The notes: a model not told the origin generated them from the letters alone. A stretch of 64,000 bases of DNA from Epilithonimonas mollis (GCF_900142325.1 NZ_FRAM01000001.1:868001-932000); one strand, 5' to 3'. Shown: positions 28,329-37,860, numbered from the stretch's first letter. A program made the numbers and translations.

Positions 28329-28844
28329 TTATTTTAATTTCTGAATCATCGCATCTTCAATCGGTGCTTTGATTTTTGTTACTTCGTCCACAACTTCATT
28401 GGGAACTGTTACGGAAAGAACATATTGTCTTATTTTCCACTTGCCATTGATTTTTTCGACAACACCTGAACCTCTGCAGATTTTCATTTGCGTGTCCAGA
28501 ATCTCATCAAACCAGCCATAATTTCCGTCTTTGCTAAAATGGATATTTCTTTTTAATGATTTGAAATTCCAGGTTGTTTTTTTGTCGAAATAATGTTTTG
28601 CCCAGTCTTTGAATTCTTTCTTGTTCCAAACTTCTGTAGCATCTGTTCCAATAAAAGTTGATTCCTCGGCAAAACAATCAAAGTATCTATCAAAATCTGC
28701 ATTGGCAGCAAACGTATTGAAATCATCTAATAATTTGTTGATATTCTTTTTCTGAACATTTTCATAAAATCCTTTCTTCTGGGCAGAAAGAGGATTTGAA
28801 AATATAAAAAAAGATAATATAAAAATTGAAAATATTTTTTTCAT
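28329..28844 (-). CDS. Secreted NTF2/SnoaL-like protein
   Basis: A 171-residue exported protein (signal peptide ending near PLSAQ, residue 22) with a small cone-shaped NTF2/SnoaL-type domain: an N-terminal helix pair (NINKLLDDFNTFAANADFDR), FAEESTFIGTDATEVW and a beta sheet with GSGVVEKINGKWKIRQYVLS. Proteins of this family are often small-molecule-binding or isomerase-like; the ligand is not evident. It lies between the DinB-like and MFS genes (6 and 22 nt), so it is probably one transcript with them, but a link to starch use is only positional. Confidence 0.82.
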   Translation of the reverse strand: MKKIFSIFILSFFIFSNPLSAQKKGFYENVQKKNINKLLDDFNTFAANADFDRYFDCFAEESTFIGTDATEVWNKKEFKDWAKHYFDKKTTWNFKSLKRNIHFSKDGNYGWFDEILDTQMKICRGSGVVEKINGKWKIRQYVLSVTVPNEVVDEVTKIKAPIEDAMIQKLK

Positions 28845-28850
28845 TAAAGT

Positions 28851-29330
28851 CTAATTTTGATTTTCTATCATTTTTCTAATTAATACAATCTGACCGAGGT
28901 GATAATAGCTGTGTTCTATCATACCGTCGATATTCCTGATATATGTACCATACTTTTCCTCTACAAAATCCGTATTAAGTTTATCATCTGGTAAAGTTTC
29001 TATCAGTTTTGCAAATTCTTCAGAATCTTTCCAAAAATGACTAAGGAAATTATCCCATTGTTGCTGAGATTCTACGGGTGGGAAATCAAAACTAAATTTA
29101 TCTCTTATTTCCAAATCTCCGCCAAGCAAAACACTTGTAATTCCTTTTATATAATAATGAATATGCTGTGCAAGAATAGAAATCGTATTAAGATTCTGAA
29201 ACTTAGCCGTTGCAATTTTATAATCCAAATTTTCCAATTGGTCTTTGAAATTTGTGTTCGCAATCCAAGTTCCATTCAGGATAACTTCTCGAAAACGATT
29301 TGCCAATTTTAATTGATTTTTCATATTCAT
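28851..29330 (-). CDS. DinB/YfiT-like four-helix protein
   Basis: A cytoplasmic DinB-superfamily four-helix bundle of about 159 residues. LAQHIHYYI and IEHSYYHLGQIVLIR carry the His residues that bind a metal in this superfamily. The superfamily includes thiol-dependent transferases and many proteins without known function. I start it at the ATG at 29330 (MNMKNQLKLANRF); the frame is open up to a TTG at 29396, but the extra residues look non-conserved. It begins a run of DinB, NTF2-like and MFS genes. Confidence 0.8.
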   Translation of the reverse strand: MNMKNQLKLANRFREVILNGTWIANTNFKDQLENLDYKIATAKFQNLNTISILAQHIHYYIKGITSVLLGGDLEIRDKFSFDFPPVESQQQWDNFLSHFWKDSEEFAKLIETLPDDKLNTDFVEEKYGTYIRNIDGMIEHSYYHLGQIVLIRKMIENQN

Positions 29331-29396
29331 AATATAATTAAACGAATGTAAAAATTTGTCAGGAAACTCAATTACATTTCTCTGTATCGAATTCAA

Positions 29397-31250
29397 TTAT
29401 TTCAATTCTAAAATCAGTGAAGATTTTGATGCCACTAAAATCTTTGTGTTTGGTGATAAAGAAATTTCGCTTCCGGTAATTACATCCTTGCCTTTGACAT
29501 AACCTTTGATACCTTCAGAAAATCTTGTCAAATCCAATAATTGGTCTTGTTTATTGTTATTAATAATTACCATTACCCGTTTGTTATCGGTGTATCGGAA
29601 ATAAACATAAACATTATTATTCGGTATGTAATGCAAAGTTTTTCCTGTATGAACTGCTTCATTTGTTTTTCTCCAGTTGAGGAGTTTTTTGGTATAATCG
29701 AAATATTCATTTTGAGAAGCTGTTCTGCCTGATTTTGTGAAAGCGTTATTTGCGTCGCCAGCCCAACCGCCAGGGAAGTCTTTTCGGATTTCGCCATCGC
29801 CTCCGTTGTTTTTGTCGCCAGCCATTCCTATTTCGGAACCGTAATACAATTGCGGAATTCCACGAATGGTTAGAATCAAACTCATTGCTAATTTATAATC
29901 TTCGACTTTCGGAAAAATTTGATTGAATCTGTTCGTATCATGATTTTCAGCAAAAACCAAAAGGTTGTTGATATTAGGATAAAGAAAATCATTGGTCAGA
30001 TTATCGTAAACTCTCTGCATACCCGAATCCCATCCAGCATCTTCGCGGAAAACCTGGCCAAGAGCGTCGTGCAAAGTGAAATCCATCACAGATGGCAAAT
30101 AGGAATTGTAACCTTCTATCGCTGCAATTTTGGAATCTTTCTGCCAATAGGACATCTGCGCCTGATCATGCATCCAGACTTCTCCAACAATGTTGAATTT
30201 CGGATATTCGTCCGTGATTTTCTTTGTCCAGTCAGCGATCCCTTTTTTGTCGTTGTAAGAATAGGTGTCTACACGGAAACCGTCCAAACCGGCATATTCA
30301 ATCCACCAGATTGCATTCTGAGCCATATAATTCACAACCATCGGGTTGCTTTGGTTCATATCCGGCATCGTCGTATCAAACCATCCATCCATACAAGCCG
30401 CTTCGTCTACTTTTGCAGCATTGGTATCGAACTGTGTGGTCATTCTGTAATTGCTTCTCTGGAAACCGTTTTCCTGCCCGTTCCAGTAATGGATCCAGTC
30501 TTTGGAAGGCAGATCTTTGATAATCCAGCTTTTTGAACCCCAATGATTGGTGACATAATCCATCACGAGTTTCATTTTTCTTTTGTGAAGCTCATCCGCC
30601 AGATTTTTGTAATCTTCATTGGTCCCGTAACGAGGATCGATTTTATAATAATCACTCTGTGCGTAACCGTGATAGGAATAACTTGGTTCATTATCTTCCA
30701 GCAAAGGCGTGTTCCAAACCGTCGTAACGCCTAATTCCTGAAGATAATCGAGGTTTTTAACAATCCCAGCGATATCGCCTCCATGTCGACCGCCTGTTTT
30801 GCTTCTATCGGCTTTTTCGGCTGTATCCGGCGTATTGTCATTTTTTGGATTTCCGTTGGCAAATCTATCAGGCATTATCAGATACATCACATCAGCAGAC
30901 GTGTAAGAATCTCTGTTTGCTGAGTTTTGTAGTCTTTGCCTGAATTCGTAATCGATGGTTTTGACGGTTTTATTCCCGTTTTTGAAATTAAGTTTTGCTT
31001 TTTGTGGCTGAACACCATTTGTGTCTATGGTTACGAAGAGGTAATTGGGATTTTCAACTTTTTTAACTTCTTTGATTTTGATACCGGAAGCAAACTCTGG
31101 CTGAAGATTTTGGATATCTTTTCCGTAAACTAATAATTGCAGTTCAGAATTTTTCATTCCGCTCCACCAAAATGCGGGTTCTACTTTCTGAATCTGAGAA
31201 TAGAATAAAGTTGAAAATATAATGGCGGAAAGTGAGATGATTTTTTTCAT
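29397..31250 (-). CDS. Exported GH13 alpha-amylase / neopullulanase-like (cyclomaltodextrinase type)
   Basis: A 617-residue exported glycoside hydrolase of the starch locus, comparable in role to SusA/SusG. The signal peptide ends near LFYSQ (residue 19). I chose the ATG at 31250 (MKKIISLSAI); the frame runs 24 codons further upstream into an intergenic repeat. The N-terminal beta domain (about 20-105) is of the cyclomaltodextrinase-N type. The TIM barrel has Asp328 (GFRVDTYSY, nucleophile), Glu357 (VGEVWMHD, acid/base) and Asp438 (AENHDTNR, third carboxylate). A C-terminal beta domain closes the protein. Likely acts on maltodextrins or pullulan in the periplasm or on the surface. Confidence 0.92.
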   Translation of the reverse strand: MKKIISLSAIIFSTLFYSQIQKVEPAFWWSGMKNSELQLLVYGKDIQNLQPEFASGIKIKEVKKVENPNYLFVTIDTNGVQPQKAKLNFKNGNKTVKTIDYEFRQRLQNSANRDSYTSADVMYLIMPDRFANGNPKNDNTPDTAEKADRSKTGGRHGGDIAGIVKNLDYLQELGVTTVWNTPLLEDNEPSYSYHGYAQSDYYKIDPRYGTNEDYKNLADELHKRKMKLVMDYVTNHWGSKSWIIKDLPSKDWIHYWNGQENGFQRSNYRMTTQFDTNAAKVDEAACMDGWFDTTMPDMNQSNPMVVNYMAQNAIWWIEYAGLDGFRVDTYSYNDKKGIADWTKKITDEYPKFNIVGEVWMHDQAQMSYWQKDSKIAAIEGYNSYLPSVMDFTLHDALGQVFREDAGWDSGMQRVYDNLTNDFLYPNINNLLVFAENHDTNRFNQIFPKVEDYKLAMSLILTIRGIPQLYYGSEIGMAGDKNNGGDGEIRKDFPGGWAGDANNAFTKSGRTASQNEYFDYTKKLLNWRKTNEAVHTGKTLHYIPNNNVYVYFRYTDNKRVMVIINNNKQDQLLDLTRFSEGIKGYVKGKDVITGSEISLSPNTKILVASKSSLILELK

Positions 31251-31320
31251 AATGTAAATTTTAAGAAAGGACTTTGCCAAAGTTTGAAATCGATGACAAA
31301 GTCCTGATTGGTGTTGAGGC

Positions 31321-31400
31321 ATAGCCCCGATAGTAGCGGCATCCTTTTTCTTTTTTCAAAAAAAGAAAAAGATATAGCGGATAGCGGGATTAAGCTCCTA
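31321..31400 (+). repeat. Structured intergenic repeat element, copy 2 (AGCCCC...GCTCCT family)
   Basis: Between the GH97 and GH13 genes, starting 11 bases after the GH97 stop on the minus strand. The left arm is ATAGCCCCGATAGTAGCGG, then CATCCTTTTTC. The right arm is GAAAAAGATATAGCGG, then ATAGCGGGATTAAGCTCCTA. It shares the outer boxes with copy 1 (24476-24580) and the CTTTTT/AAAAAG stem, with a shorter loop, in the same orientation. Confidence 0.8.
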
Positions 31401-31410
31401 AAAAAAATTA

Positions 31411-33564
31411 TTATAAAGGCTTCACGGAAATAGCGTAACCGCCACTTCTTACAAGATGAACCGGCAATTTCGTTTTGCTGGTAATGGTTTTTTTGTAGAT
31501 ATGATAACTCTGTGGATTGTTAATATAATCTGCATCTTTTGCGTCTTCGTAGATTGTTGCTTCGTACTTTCTGCCTTTGTCCAGGAATGAAAAATCTACG
31601 GTGAAATCTCTTGGGTTTTCATCTGTAATTCCGCCAACAAACCAGTTATCTGTTCCTTTTGCCTTTCTCGCAGTATGGATATAATCTCCGGGTTCTGCCG
31701 ACAGGATTTTGGTGTCGTCCCAATCTGCGGCCACGTCCTTGATAAACTGGAATGCGTCCATATGTTTGGCGTAATTTTCCGGTAAATCTGCTGCCATCTG
31801 CAACGGCTGATACATCACCACATATAGTGCCAGTTGTTTTGCAATCGTAGTCTTCACAAAACGCTTATCGCCAGGGAAATAATAATCTAATTTGGTCTGG
31901 AAAATCCCCGGCGTATAATCCATCGGTCCACCCATCCATCTTGTAAAGGGCAGAATTGTCTGATGATCCGGATTGTTTCCTGCAAAAGCTTCGAACTCGG
32001 TTCCTCTTGCAGCTTCTGCTGCGATCCAGTTAGGATATGTTCTGCTCTCCCCGCTTGGACGAACGGACTCGTGTGAGTTGACCATGATTTTATATTCTGC
32101 TGCTTTCTCAATGATCCGGTGATAATGGTTAATCATCCATTGGCTGTAATGATGCTCTCCTCTTGGAATGATGTTTCCAACATAGCCTGTCTTTACGGCA
32201 TCATAACCGTAATCGTTCATCAGTTTGAAAGCTTTATCCGCCCATCTTTCATAATTGGCAGCTGAGCCGGAAGTCTCGTGGTGCATGATCAGTTTGATAC
32301 CTTTTGAATGGGCATAATCATTCAGCATTTTGATATCGAAATCCGGATAAGGTGTGATGAAGTCAAAAACAAATTCTTTGGAATGCCCAAACCAATCTTC
32401 CCACCCAACGTTCCAGCCTTCAATCAAAAGACCCTGAAATCCGTTTGCTGCGGCAAAATCGATATATTCTTTAACTTTTGTATTGTTGGCCGCATGCTTT
32501 CCATTCGGTGTCAATTTAGAAAAATCGGTTTGTCCGATGTGGACGTTATCTGCTGTGGAATATGCCCATTGTGATTTTCCGATGATCATTTCCCACCATA
32601 CACCCATATATTTTGTCGGGTGGATCCATGAAGTGTCCTTATATTTTGTAGGTTCGTTCAGATTAAACAGCATTTTAGAATCCAGAACCTCTTCCGCTTT
32701 TGGTGAAATGATAATCGTTCTCCAAGGTGTGGTTGCCGGTGTCTGCATATAGCCTTTTGCGCCCTGAGCATCTGGTGTGAGATGCGTTTTGAATTTGAAA
32801 TTGCTTGCATCCAGTTCCAGATTCGCAGCAGGATAATTGATGACAGCCGCTTCTGCAATATTGACGTAAAGCGGGATTGTACCTTCCTTCTTCATCATCA
32901 ATGGCATCTGAACACCATTCTTAACCAGGTTTTGAGATGCATTTCCTTCATATGAAGTTGGCCATTTTGCAGGAATCTCTGAGAGTTTTGTGGTCTGGGT
33001 CACATACTCTTCCGTATCATAATCTCCTGCTAACCACCAGGCTTTCATATCTGTCGGAAGGTCAATTTCTGAATCTTCTTCTTTGATGATGAAATAATTA
33101 AGATTTTTCTGCTGAGGAAATTCATATCTGAAGCCAAGTCCGTCATTGAATAACCTGAACTTTACAATAATGTTTCTGTCATTTTCTTTCTGAGTTAGTG
33201 TAACTGCCAGCTCATTGTAGTTATTGATATAATTTTTCTTTTCGCCAAGAACCGGCTGCCAGGTTTCATTTTTAGAATCTCTTTTTTCGCCAGTTTTCTC
33301 GAATCCATAATCCAGGTTTTTGCCTTCGTTATTTTTATTTTCAATTTCGGAAGCAAACTGAATATCACCGTCTTTCAGTAATCTTAATCCCAATTTTGAA
33401 TCCTCTACAACTACAGCGCCGTTATATTTCAAATTATAAAAAGGGACGCCATTTTTCAATTGGAAATTCATTTCAAATTTTCCGTCAGGCGATTTGAGCG
33501 ACTGTGCATACAATCCATTAAACATCATAGTAAGCAAAACTGCTCCAATGGTGATTTTTTTCAT
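31411..33564 (-). CDS. Exported GH97 alpha-glucosidase (SusB-like)
   Basis: A 717-residue exported enzyme that releases glucose from starch oligosaccharides. The signal peptide ends near GLYAQ (residue 21). Compared with B. thetaiotaomicron SusB, the Glu residues Glu185, Glu382, Glu430, Glu499 and Glu523 each fall nine residues before SusB Glu194, 391, 439, 508 and 532, the calcium and catalytic set of the inverting branch. The context sequences are IEGWN, MHHETSGSA, VNSHESVRP and GTEFEAF. Glu523 would be the general acid, with Glu430/Glu499 the base side. Inverting alpha-glucosidase activity is therefore likely. It lies between the sus transport genes and the GH13 gene. Confidence 0.93.
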   Translation of the reverse strand: MKKITIGAVLLTMMFNGLYAQSLKSPDGKFEMNFQLKNGVPFYNLKYNGAVVVEDSKLGLRLLKDGDIQFASEIENKNNEGKNLDYGFEKTGEKRDSKNETWQPVLGEKKNYINNYNELAVTLTQKENDRNIIVKFRLFNDGLGFRYEFPQQKNLNYFIIKEEDSEIDLPTDMKAWWLAGDYDTEEYVTQTTKLSEIPAKWPTSYEGNASQNLVKNGVQMPLMMKKEGTIPLYVNIAEAAVINYPAANLELDASNFKFKTHLTPDAQGAKGYMQTPATTPWRTIIISPKAEEVLDSKMLFNLNEPTKYKDTSWIHPTKYMGVWWEMIIGKSQWAYSTADNVHIGQTDFSKLTPNGKHAANNTKVKEYIDFAAANGFQGLLIEGWNVGWEDWFGHSKEFVFDFITPYPDFDIKMLNDYAHSKGIKLIMHHETSGSAANYERWADKAFKLMNDYGYDAVKTGYVGNIIPRGEHHYSQWMINHYHRIIEKAAEYKIMVNSHESVRPSGESRTYPNWIAAEAARGTEFEAFAGNNPDHQTILPFTRWMGGPMDYTPGIFQTKLDYYFPGDKRFVKTTIAKQLALYVVMYQPLQMAADLPENYAKHMDAFQFIKDVAADWDDTKILSAEPGDYIHTARKAKGTDNWFVGGITDENPRDFTVDFSFLDKGRKYEATIYEDAKDADYINNPQSYHIYKKTITSKTKLPVHLVRSGGYAISVKPL

Positions 33565-33620
33565 TTTTCTAAGGTTTATATATTGGTTACAATATAAAAA
33601 AAGTATCGATAAAGTACAAT

Positions 33621-33656
33621 AAAAAAATAACCGATTTTGGAATCGGTTATTTTTAT
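33621..33656 (-). terminator. Strong terminator ending the susCDEF-like transcript
   Basis: AAAATAACCGATT (33624-33636) pairs with AATCGGTTATTTT (33641-33653), a 13-bp perfect stem with a 4-nt TTGG loop, then on the minus strand a T-tract. It separates the SusC-D-E/F genes from GH97. Confidence 0.92.
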
Positions 33657-33658
33657 TA

Positions 33659-35086
33659 TTATTGTTTTATAAGATTATAAGCCCCTGTATTATCATTAAA
33701 ATAGATATTATAAGTCCCAGCTTTTACCGGAATATTCGGCCCTCCTGATGTGGCGGTACCAAAACCTTCATCACTACTTCCCCAATTTACGTCCCAAGCA
33801 TCATTAGCTCTGAATTTTAATTCGCCGTTTGTAAGGATTACATTTGTTAAATACCAGATATGAGAATCAAATGTTGATTGTGTCATTGCTGTACTGGAAT
33901 TCCATGCATTGGGAGTTGAATCACCAATAATTCCTATTGTCGGATATGTAGCAGAAGACGGCGTGACCGGCTCCAGTGTATAAGTCATAGTTGCAACATT
34001 AGCACTGAATTTATAATATCCGGCTGTTGTCACAGTAATATTCCCTGAGCCACCATCAGAGCTTAAGGTGCCAGCTGATGAGCCCGCTCCATACTGAGCA
34101 TCCCAACTTCCTTTTGTTTTAATCAATTTAAATCCTCCTGCTTTGAAATATCCTGTATATGTATAAGAAGCGCTTACAGACTGATTTCCTAAGAGTGGAT
34201 ACATATTGGCGTTCGTTGCATTATTGTCCCAACCTGCCGCTGTTGCGTCACCTACTAAATATAAATTAACAAACTCTACTTTATAAGGTTTCAGTTTAGC
34301 GGTTGAAACTGCAGATTTCAACTCTATAGCCGGAGTTGAAAAGCTAGTTTTAGCAGTAATTCTGAAATCAAACTCGCTTTCTTGGTTCGCAATTCCACCT
34401 GCATTTAAAGCTGCGGTATTCAAATCTTTATTTGTAACAGATAATGATCTTGTTATCTGATTCGGATTCGGATTTGGGATGGTTACTTCTCCTAAACTTA
34501 AAAAAGTAGCGTCCCCTTTTTTAGCAATTTCGACTTTATAAACCACTGATGTTCCGTAGCCTGAATAATCTGTCCATGTTACTGTTGTTGCAACAGCAGA
34601 CTGATCAGCAGAACTGAGTGTAATAGTACTTCCATTTGCAGGTGCTGTAATCACCGGTCCGTTTATGGGATAAACCGACACTCCAAAACTGATGATATTG
34701 GAAACTTCTGTACCTTTTTCTATTCTAATATAAACCGTTTTAGAAGTGAAGGGAGAATATCCTGCCTGTAATAATTTAGTATTGAGCTCTCCAATTGTGG
34801 TCGTAAATATATTGGTATTGGATTTTCCCAACTCTACTTTGTTGATGAAGTCTTCTGTCGAAGATAATACAATAGATGATTCCCCATTTACTTTATTCTC
34901 CCATGACAGAGTGAAAGGATTAGCTTTCATTGTTTCATATAGTACATTATTAGCTCCTAAGGAGGTATCATTTAATTTGAAACTGGCTTCTGGTGTTGTC
35001 CAATCCCTGTCTGCTTCATTATCACAAGCAACAAATACTATAGTCACAAATAATGATGCTAAAAATAATTTTATTATATTTTTCAT
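33659..35086 (-). CDS. SusE/SusF-like starch-binding lipoprotein, long form
   Basis: A 475-residue surface lipoprotein (lipobox FVAC, acyl-Cys21). An N-terminal SusE-type domain (about 25-150, TPEASFKLND...) is followed by an Ig-like region (about 150-265) and two C-terminal CBM-like beta-sandwich repeats, LYLVGDATAAGWDNN... (about 270-370) and GIIGDSTPNAWNSST... (about 380-475). Each has aromatic residues and a Trp-rich loop (NDAWDVNWG) suited to starch binding. It is clearly homologous to its neighbour. It is likely to keep starch at the outer membrane next to SusC/SusD. Confidence 0.87.
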   Translation of the reverse strand: MKNIIKLFLASLFVTIVFVACDNEADRDWTTPEASFKLNDTSLGANNVLYETMKANPFTLSWENKVNGESSIVLSSTEDFINKVELGKSNTNIFTTTIGELNTKLLQAGYSPFTSKTVYIRIEKGTEVSNIISFGVSVYPINGPVITAPANGSTITLSSADQSAVATTVTWTDYSGYGTSVVYKVEIAKKGDATFLSLGEVTIPNPNPNQITRSLSVTNKDLNTAALNAGGIANQESEFDFRITAKTSFSTPAIELKSAVSTAKLKPYKVEFVNLYLVGDATAAGWDNNATNANMYPLLGNQSVSASYTYTGYFKAGGFKLIKTKGSWDAQYGAGSSAGTLSSDGGSGNITVTTAGYYKFSANVATMTYTLEPVTPSSATYPTIGIIGDSTPNAWNSSTAMTQSTFDSHIWYLTNVILTNGELKFRANDAWDVNWGSSDEGFGTATSGGPNIPVKAGTYNIYFNDNTGAYNLIKQ

Positions 35087-35102
35087 AATTTTTTAAATTA
35101 AA

Positions 35103-36206
35103 TTATTTAACTGGTATTATTGTATAATTACCACTCATATCATTAAAATAAACATCATACACCCATTCTGAAGACACCGGAATGTCGGGGCCTCCTTTTG
35201 TTGTAGTACCAAAAAACTCGGCATTTGTCCCCCAACTAACATCCCAATTATTATTTGCTCTAAACTTAAATTTTCCCGATGACAAATTTATAGAGCTACC
35301 AATCCATAAATGTGGATCAAAAGTAGATTGTGTTAATTGAATATCTGTATTCCAATCGCCTTCATTACCTATAATCGAGACATTATTGAAAGTTTGTGCT
35401 GGATTATCTACTGGTACGATTGTATAAGTAAGATTAGCGATATTAATTGACAAGTTGTAATAGCCATCTGATGGCACAGTTAAGTTTCCTGAACCACCAT
35501 CTGTACTCAATTGTCCATCTGAACCACCTTTCCCATACTGCGGATTCCATAAGCCTTTGGTTTGGATAATCTTAAATCCTGCATCTGCTGCTGTAGCTTT
35601 AAAATATCCTGTATAAGAATATTCAACTTTTGAAGAAGGATTTTTTAATAGTGGGATAAGGTTAATATTATCTGCAGAATTAGTCCAAGTCCCTGGAGTT
35701 GAATTACCTATCAAATATAAGTCAACATATTCATAAACAGGACTTGCAGCATAAGGCGTAATTGACAAACCTGTAATATTGGATTGCTGAACAAAAGCAT
35801 CACTTCCAATGTGAGATGTTATCCTAAAGAACATTTTTTGCTCTACATAAGGTACTAATCCGATTTTTTTAGCAGCTTCATTTAATTCTTTATTAGTGAA
35901 ACTAGCATAAGTTTGTGATTGTATTGTACTTGTCAATACATAAGGTGCTTCAAATTTATCCGTGGCGCTTATTTCTAGATCGTATTTAACTTCTACTGGA
36001 GTATTGTACTTAGCCGCATCCCAAGTAATTGTCAACGCAGGATTTTCAGGAAAATTTTCATCCAAAAGCAATTTTTCTTTGGATAAATCTATCACGATTG
36101 GAGCTTCGCTACTCTCAACTACGAGGTTTTCTCTATCATCACAAGATATAATGCCAAAAAACATTAAGAATGTGAAAAGTAATTTATAAACGATATATTT
36201 TTTCAT
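35103..36206 (-). CDS. SusE/SusF-like starch-binding lipoprotein, short form
   Basis: A 367-residue surface lipoprotein from the ATG at 36206 (a TTG nine bases upstream is less likely). Lipobox GIISC (Cys22). The N-terminal SusE-type region (about 25-155) precedes two CBM-like repeats: DLYLIGNSTPGTW... (about 160-265) and SIIGNEGDWNTD... (about 270-367), with FKFRANNNWDVSWGTN near the end. The last 200 residues align closely with those of the downstream paralog, so the two arose by tandem duplication. The gap to the next gene is 16 nt. Confidence 0.87.
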   Translation of the reverse strand: MKKYIVYKLLFTFLMFFGIISCDDRENLVVESSEAPIVIDLSKEKLLLDENFPENPALTITWDAAKYNTPVEVKYDLEISATDKFEAPYVLTSTIQSQTYASFTNKELNEAAKKIGLVPYVEQKMFFRITSHIGSDAFVQQSNITGLSITPYAASPVYEYVDLYLIGNSTPGTWTNSADNINLIPLLKNPSSKVEYSYTGYFKATAADAGFKIIQTKGLWNPQYGKGGSDGQLSTDGGSGNLTVPSDGYYNLSINIANLTYTIVPVDNPAQTFNNVSIIGNEGDWNTDIQLTQSTFDPHLWIGSSINLSSGKFKFRANNNWDVSWGTNAEFFGTTTKGGPDIPVSSEWVYDVYFNDMSGNYTIIPVK

Positions 36207-36232
36207 TTTAATCAATTAAAATTTTAATACTA

Positions 36233-37849
36233 TTAATATCCCACATTTTGCGAAAGATTAGAATTTAATCTAAGATATTTACTTGGGATAGGGAAAAGTT
36301 GTCTATATTCAGGAAGACTATTTCCATTAATACTTCCGCCCTTCCATTGCCAATTTTTACCTGCAGTATATACCCCGAATCTTATTAAATCTTGTCTTCT
36401 GTAGCCTTCCCAATATAATTCTCTAGCTCTTTCTGTCAATATAAAATCTTTAGTCAAAGCTGTTTGGAATACAATTGGAGAACCAGCTCTCGTTCTTAAG
36501 TCATTAATATATTGTAATGCCTTCGTTATGTTTCCTTTTCCATTTACAACTGCTAACTCAGCATACATCAAATATGCATCAGCCATTCTGAATAGTGGAA
36601 AATCTGCATCTGTAAAGTTAATATCACTCCCATTTTCTCCAGAAGATGTTTTATTAGAAAATTTTATAAGTTTTGCGCCTTGCTCAAAATCTAAATAGTT
36701 AGTAATAAACTCAGGATCATTATTTCCAGGAACTTTCATAATTCTTTTATCCTGACCAACTGATTGCATAAACTCTTGGCGAACTCTATAACCCTGCCAC
36801 CCAAAATCTATTCCCAACGTTAATCCTACTGCATTATTACAGCTTCCGTGGATTAAATAAGTAGTTCCTCCATAGGTTTTTGTTCTGATTCCATCAAAAA
36901 CAATTGGAAAAATGATCTCCTCTTGTGCTCCATTGGTATTATTATCTGCCATAAAAAGGTTAGCATAAGGAATTTGTGCCACTTTATAGGCTGAACCAAT
37001 TACTTTTTCAACTGCGGCCAGAGCCTCTGTGCTTTTATCAGAATTGATGTAAACTTTTGCATTAAGATATAGTTTTGCCTTCAACATCCAAACTGCTGCT
37101 TGATCTGCTCTACCATATTGGTTCATTCTCGGCGCAGGTAATTCTGATTCAATGGAATCAAGCTCTCCAATAACGTAATTGAACATCTCTTCTCTTGTCT
37201 TCATGACTGGCTTAGTACCTAGGTCATCATTTTCTGTAGCAAAAGGCATTTTACCATACAGATCTATGGCGTGATAATAAGTTAACGCTCTTAAGAACCT
37301 TGCTTCTGCTCGGAACGTTTTGATCTGTGATTTCAAATCACCAGACACCCCCCTGGAATTTAATTTTTCTTCGGTTGTTTCTCTAAGAAATTCATTAACA
37401 AGTCCTACTTGGAAAAATACCCTTGCAAAAAAAGCTTCATTAAAAACGTTGTCTGCATTCCAAGTATTGAAATTAAGATCTTTGATTGTTGGATTATCAT
37501 TTTCTACCCAGGCTATAAGTGCTTCATCCGTTGTAAGCTCTTGCATTTGCCAGTAACCTCTCAAATATTGAGAAAACCCTTCATTAGGCCCACCATCAGC
37601 TTCAGCTCCCAAGTCAGATTGTCCAGAACCAGCATTAGATGATTGTCCTGTTACAGCTAATCCTGCATATATTTTTGCCAAAAATTGTTTATATGAATTT
37701 GGATCTGCATAAAATTGCTCTGATGTAAAAAGTTCGTCATCATTTACTTTTACGTCCAAATCATCTAAGCAAGATGTTGTAGTAAATAGAAATATACCAA
37801 AAATGGCTAAATTTCTTAAATTAAATAATCTATTTTTTATGATTTTCAT
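36233..37849 (-). CDS. SusD/RagB-family starch-binding lipoprotein
   Basis: A 538-residue outer-membrane surface lipoprotein (lipobox TTSC, acyl-Cys27). The TPR-like N-terminal half (RAEARFLRALTYYHAIDLYG) is the hallmark of SusD; the C-terminal half has TERARELYWEGYRRQDLIRF. SusD lies like a lid on the SusC barrel and captures oligosaccharides. It follows SusC by 11 nt and precedes the SusE/F genes, the normal sus order. The glycan is inferred to be starch from the GH13 and GH97 neighbours. Confidence 0.95.
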   Translation of the reverse strand: MKIIKNRLFNLRNLAIFGIFLFTTTSCLDDLDVKVNDDELFTSEQFYADPNSYKQFLAKIYAGLAVTGQSSNAGSGQSDLGAEADGGPNEGFSQYLRGYWQMQELTTDEALIAWVENDNPTIKDLNFNTWNADNVFNEAFFARVFFQVGLVNEFLRETTEEKLNSRGVSGDLKSQIKTFRAEARFLRALTYYHAIDLYGKMPFATENDDLGTKPVMKTREEMFNYVIGELDSIESELPAPRMNQYGRADQAAVWMLKAKLYLNAKVYINSDKSTEALAAVEKVIGSAYKVAQIPYANLFMADNNTNGAQEEIIFPIVFDGIRTKTYGGTTYLIHGSCNNAVGLTLGIDFGWQGYRVRQEFMQSVGQDKRIMKVPGNNDPEFITNYLDFEQGAKLIKFSNKTSSGENGSDINFTDADFPLFRMADAYLMYAELAVVNGKGNITKALQYINDLRTRAGSPIVFQTALTKDFILTERARELYWEGYRRQDLIRFGVYTAGKNWQWKGGSINGNSLPEYRQLFPIPSKYLRLNSNLSQNVGY

Positions 37850-37860
37850 TTTTGTTCGAT

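Noticed and set aside
29397-31322. Longer start of the GH13 gene at 31322
   Set aside because: The extra 24 codons read through the intergenic repeat and put the signal peptide in the interior; the ATG at 31250 gives a proper signal peptide.
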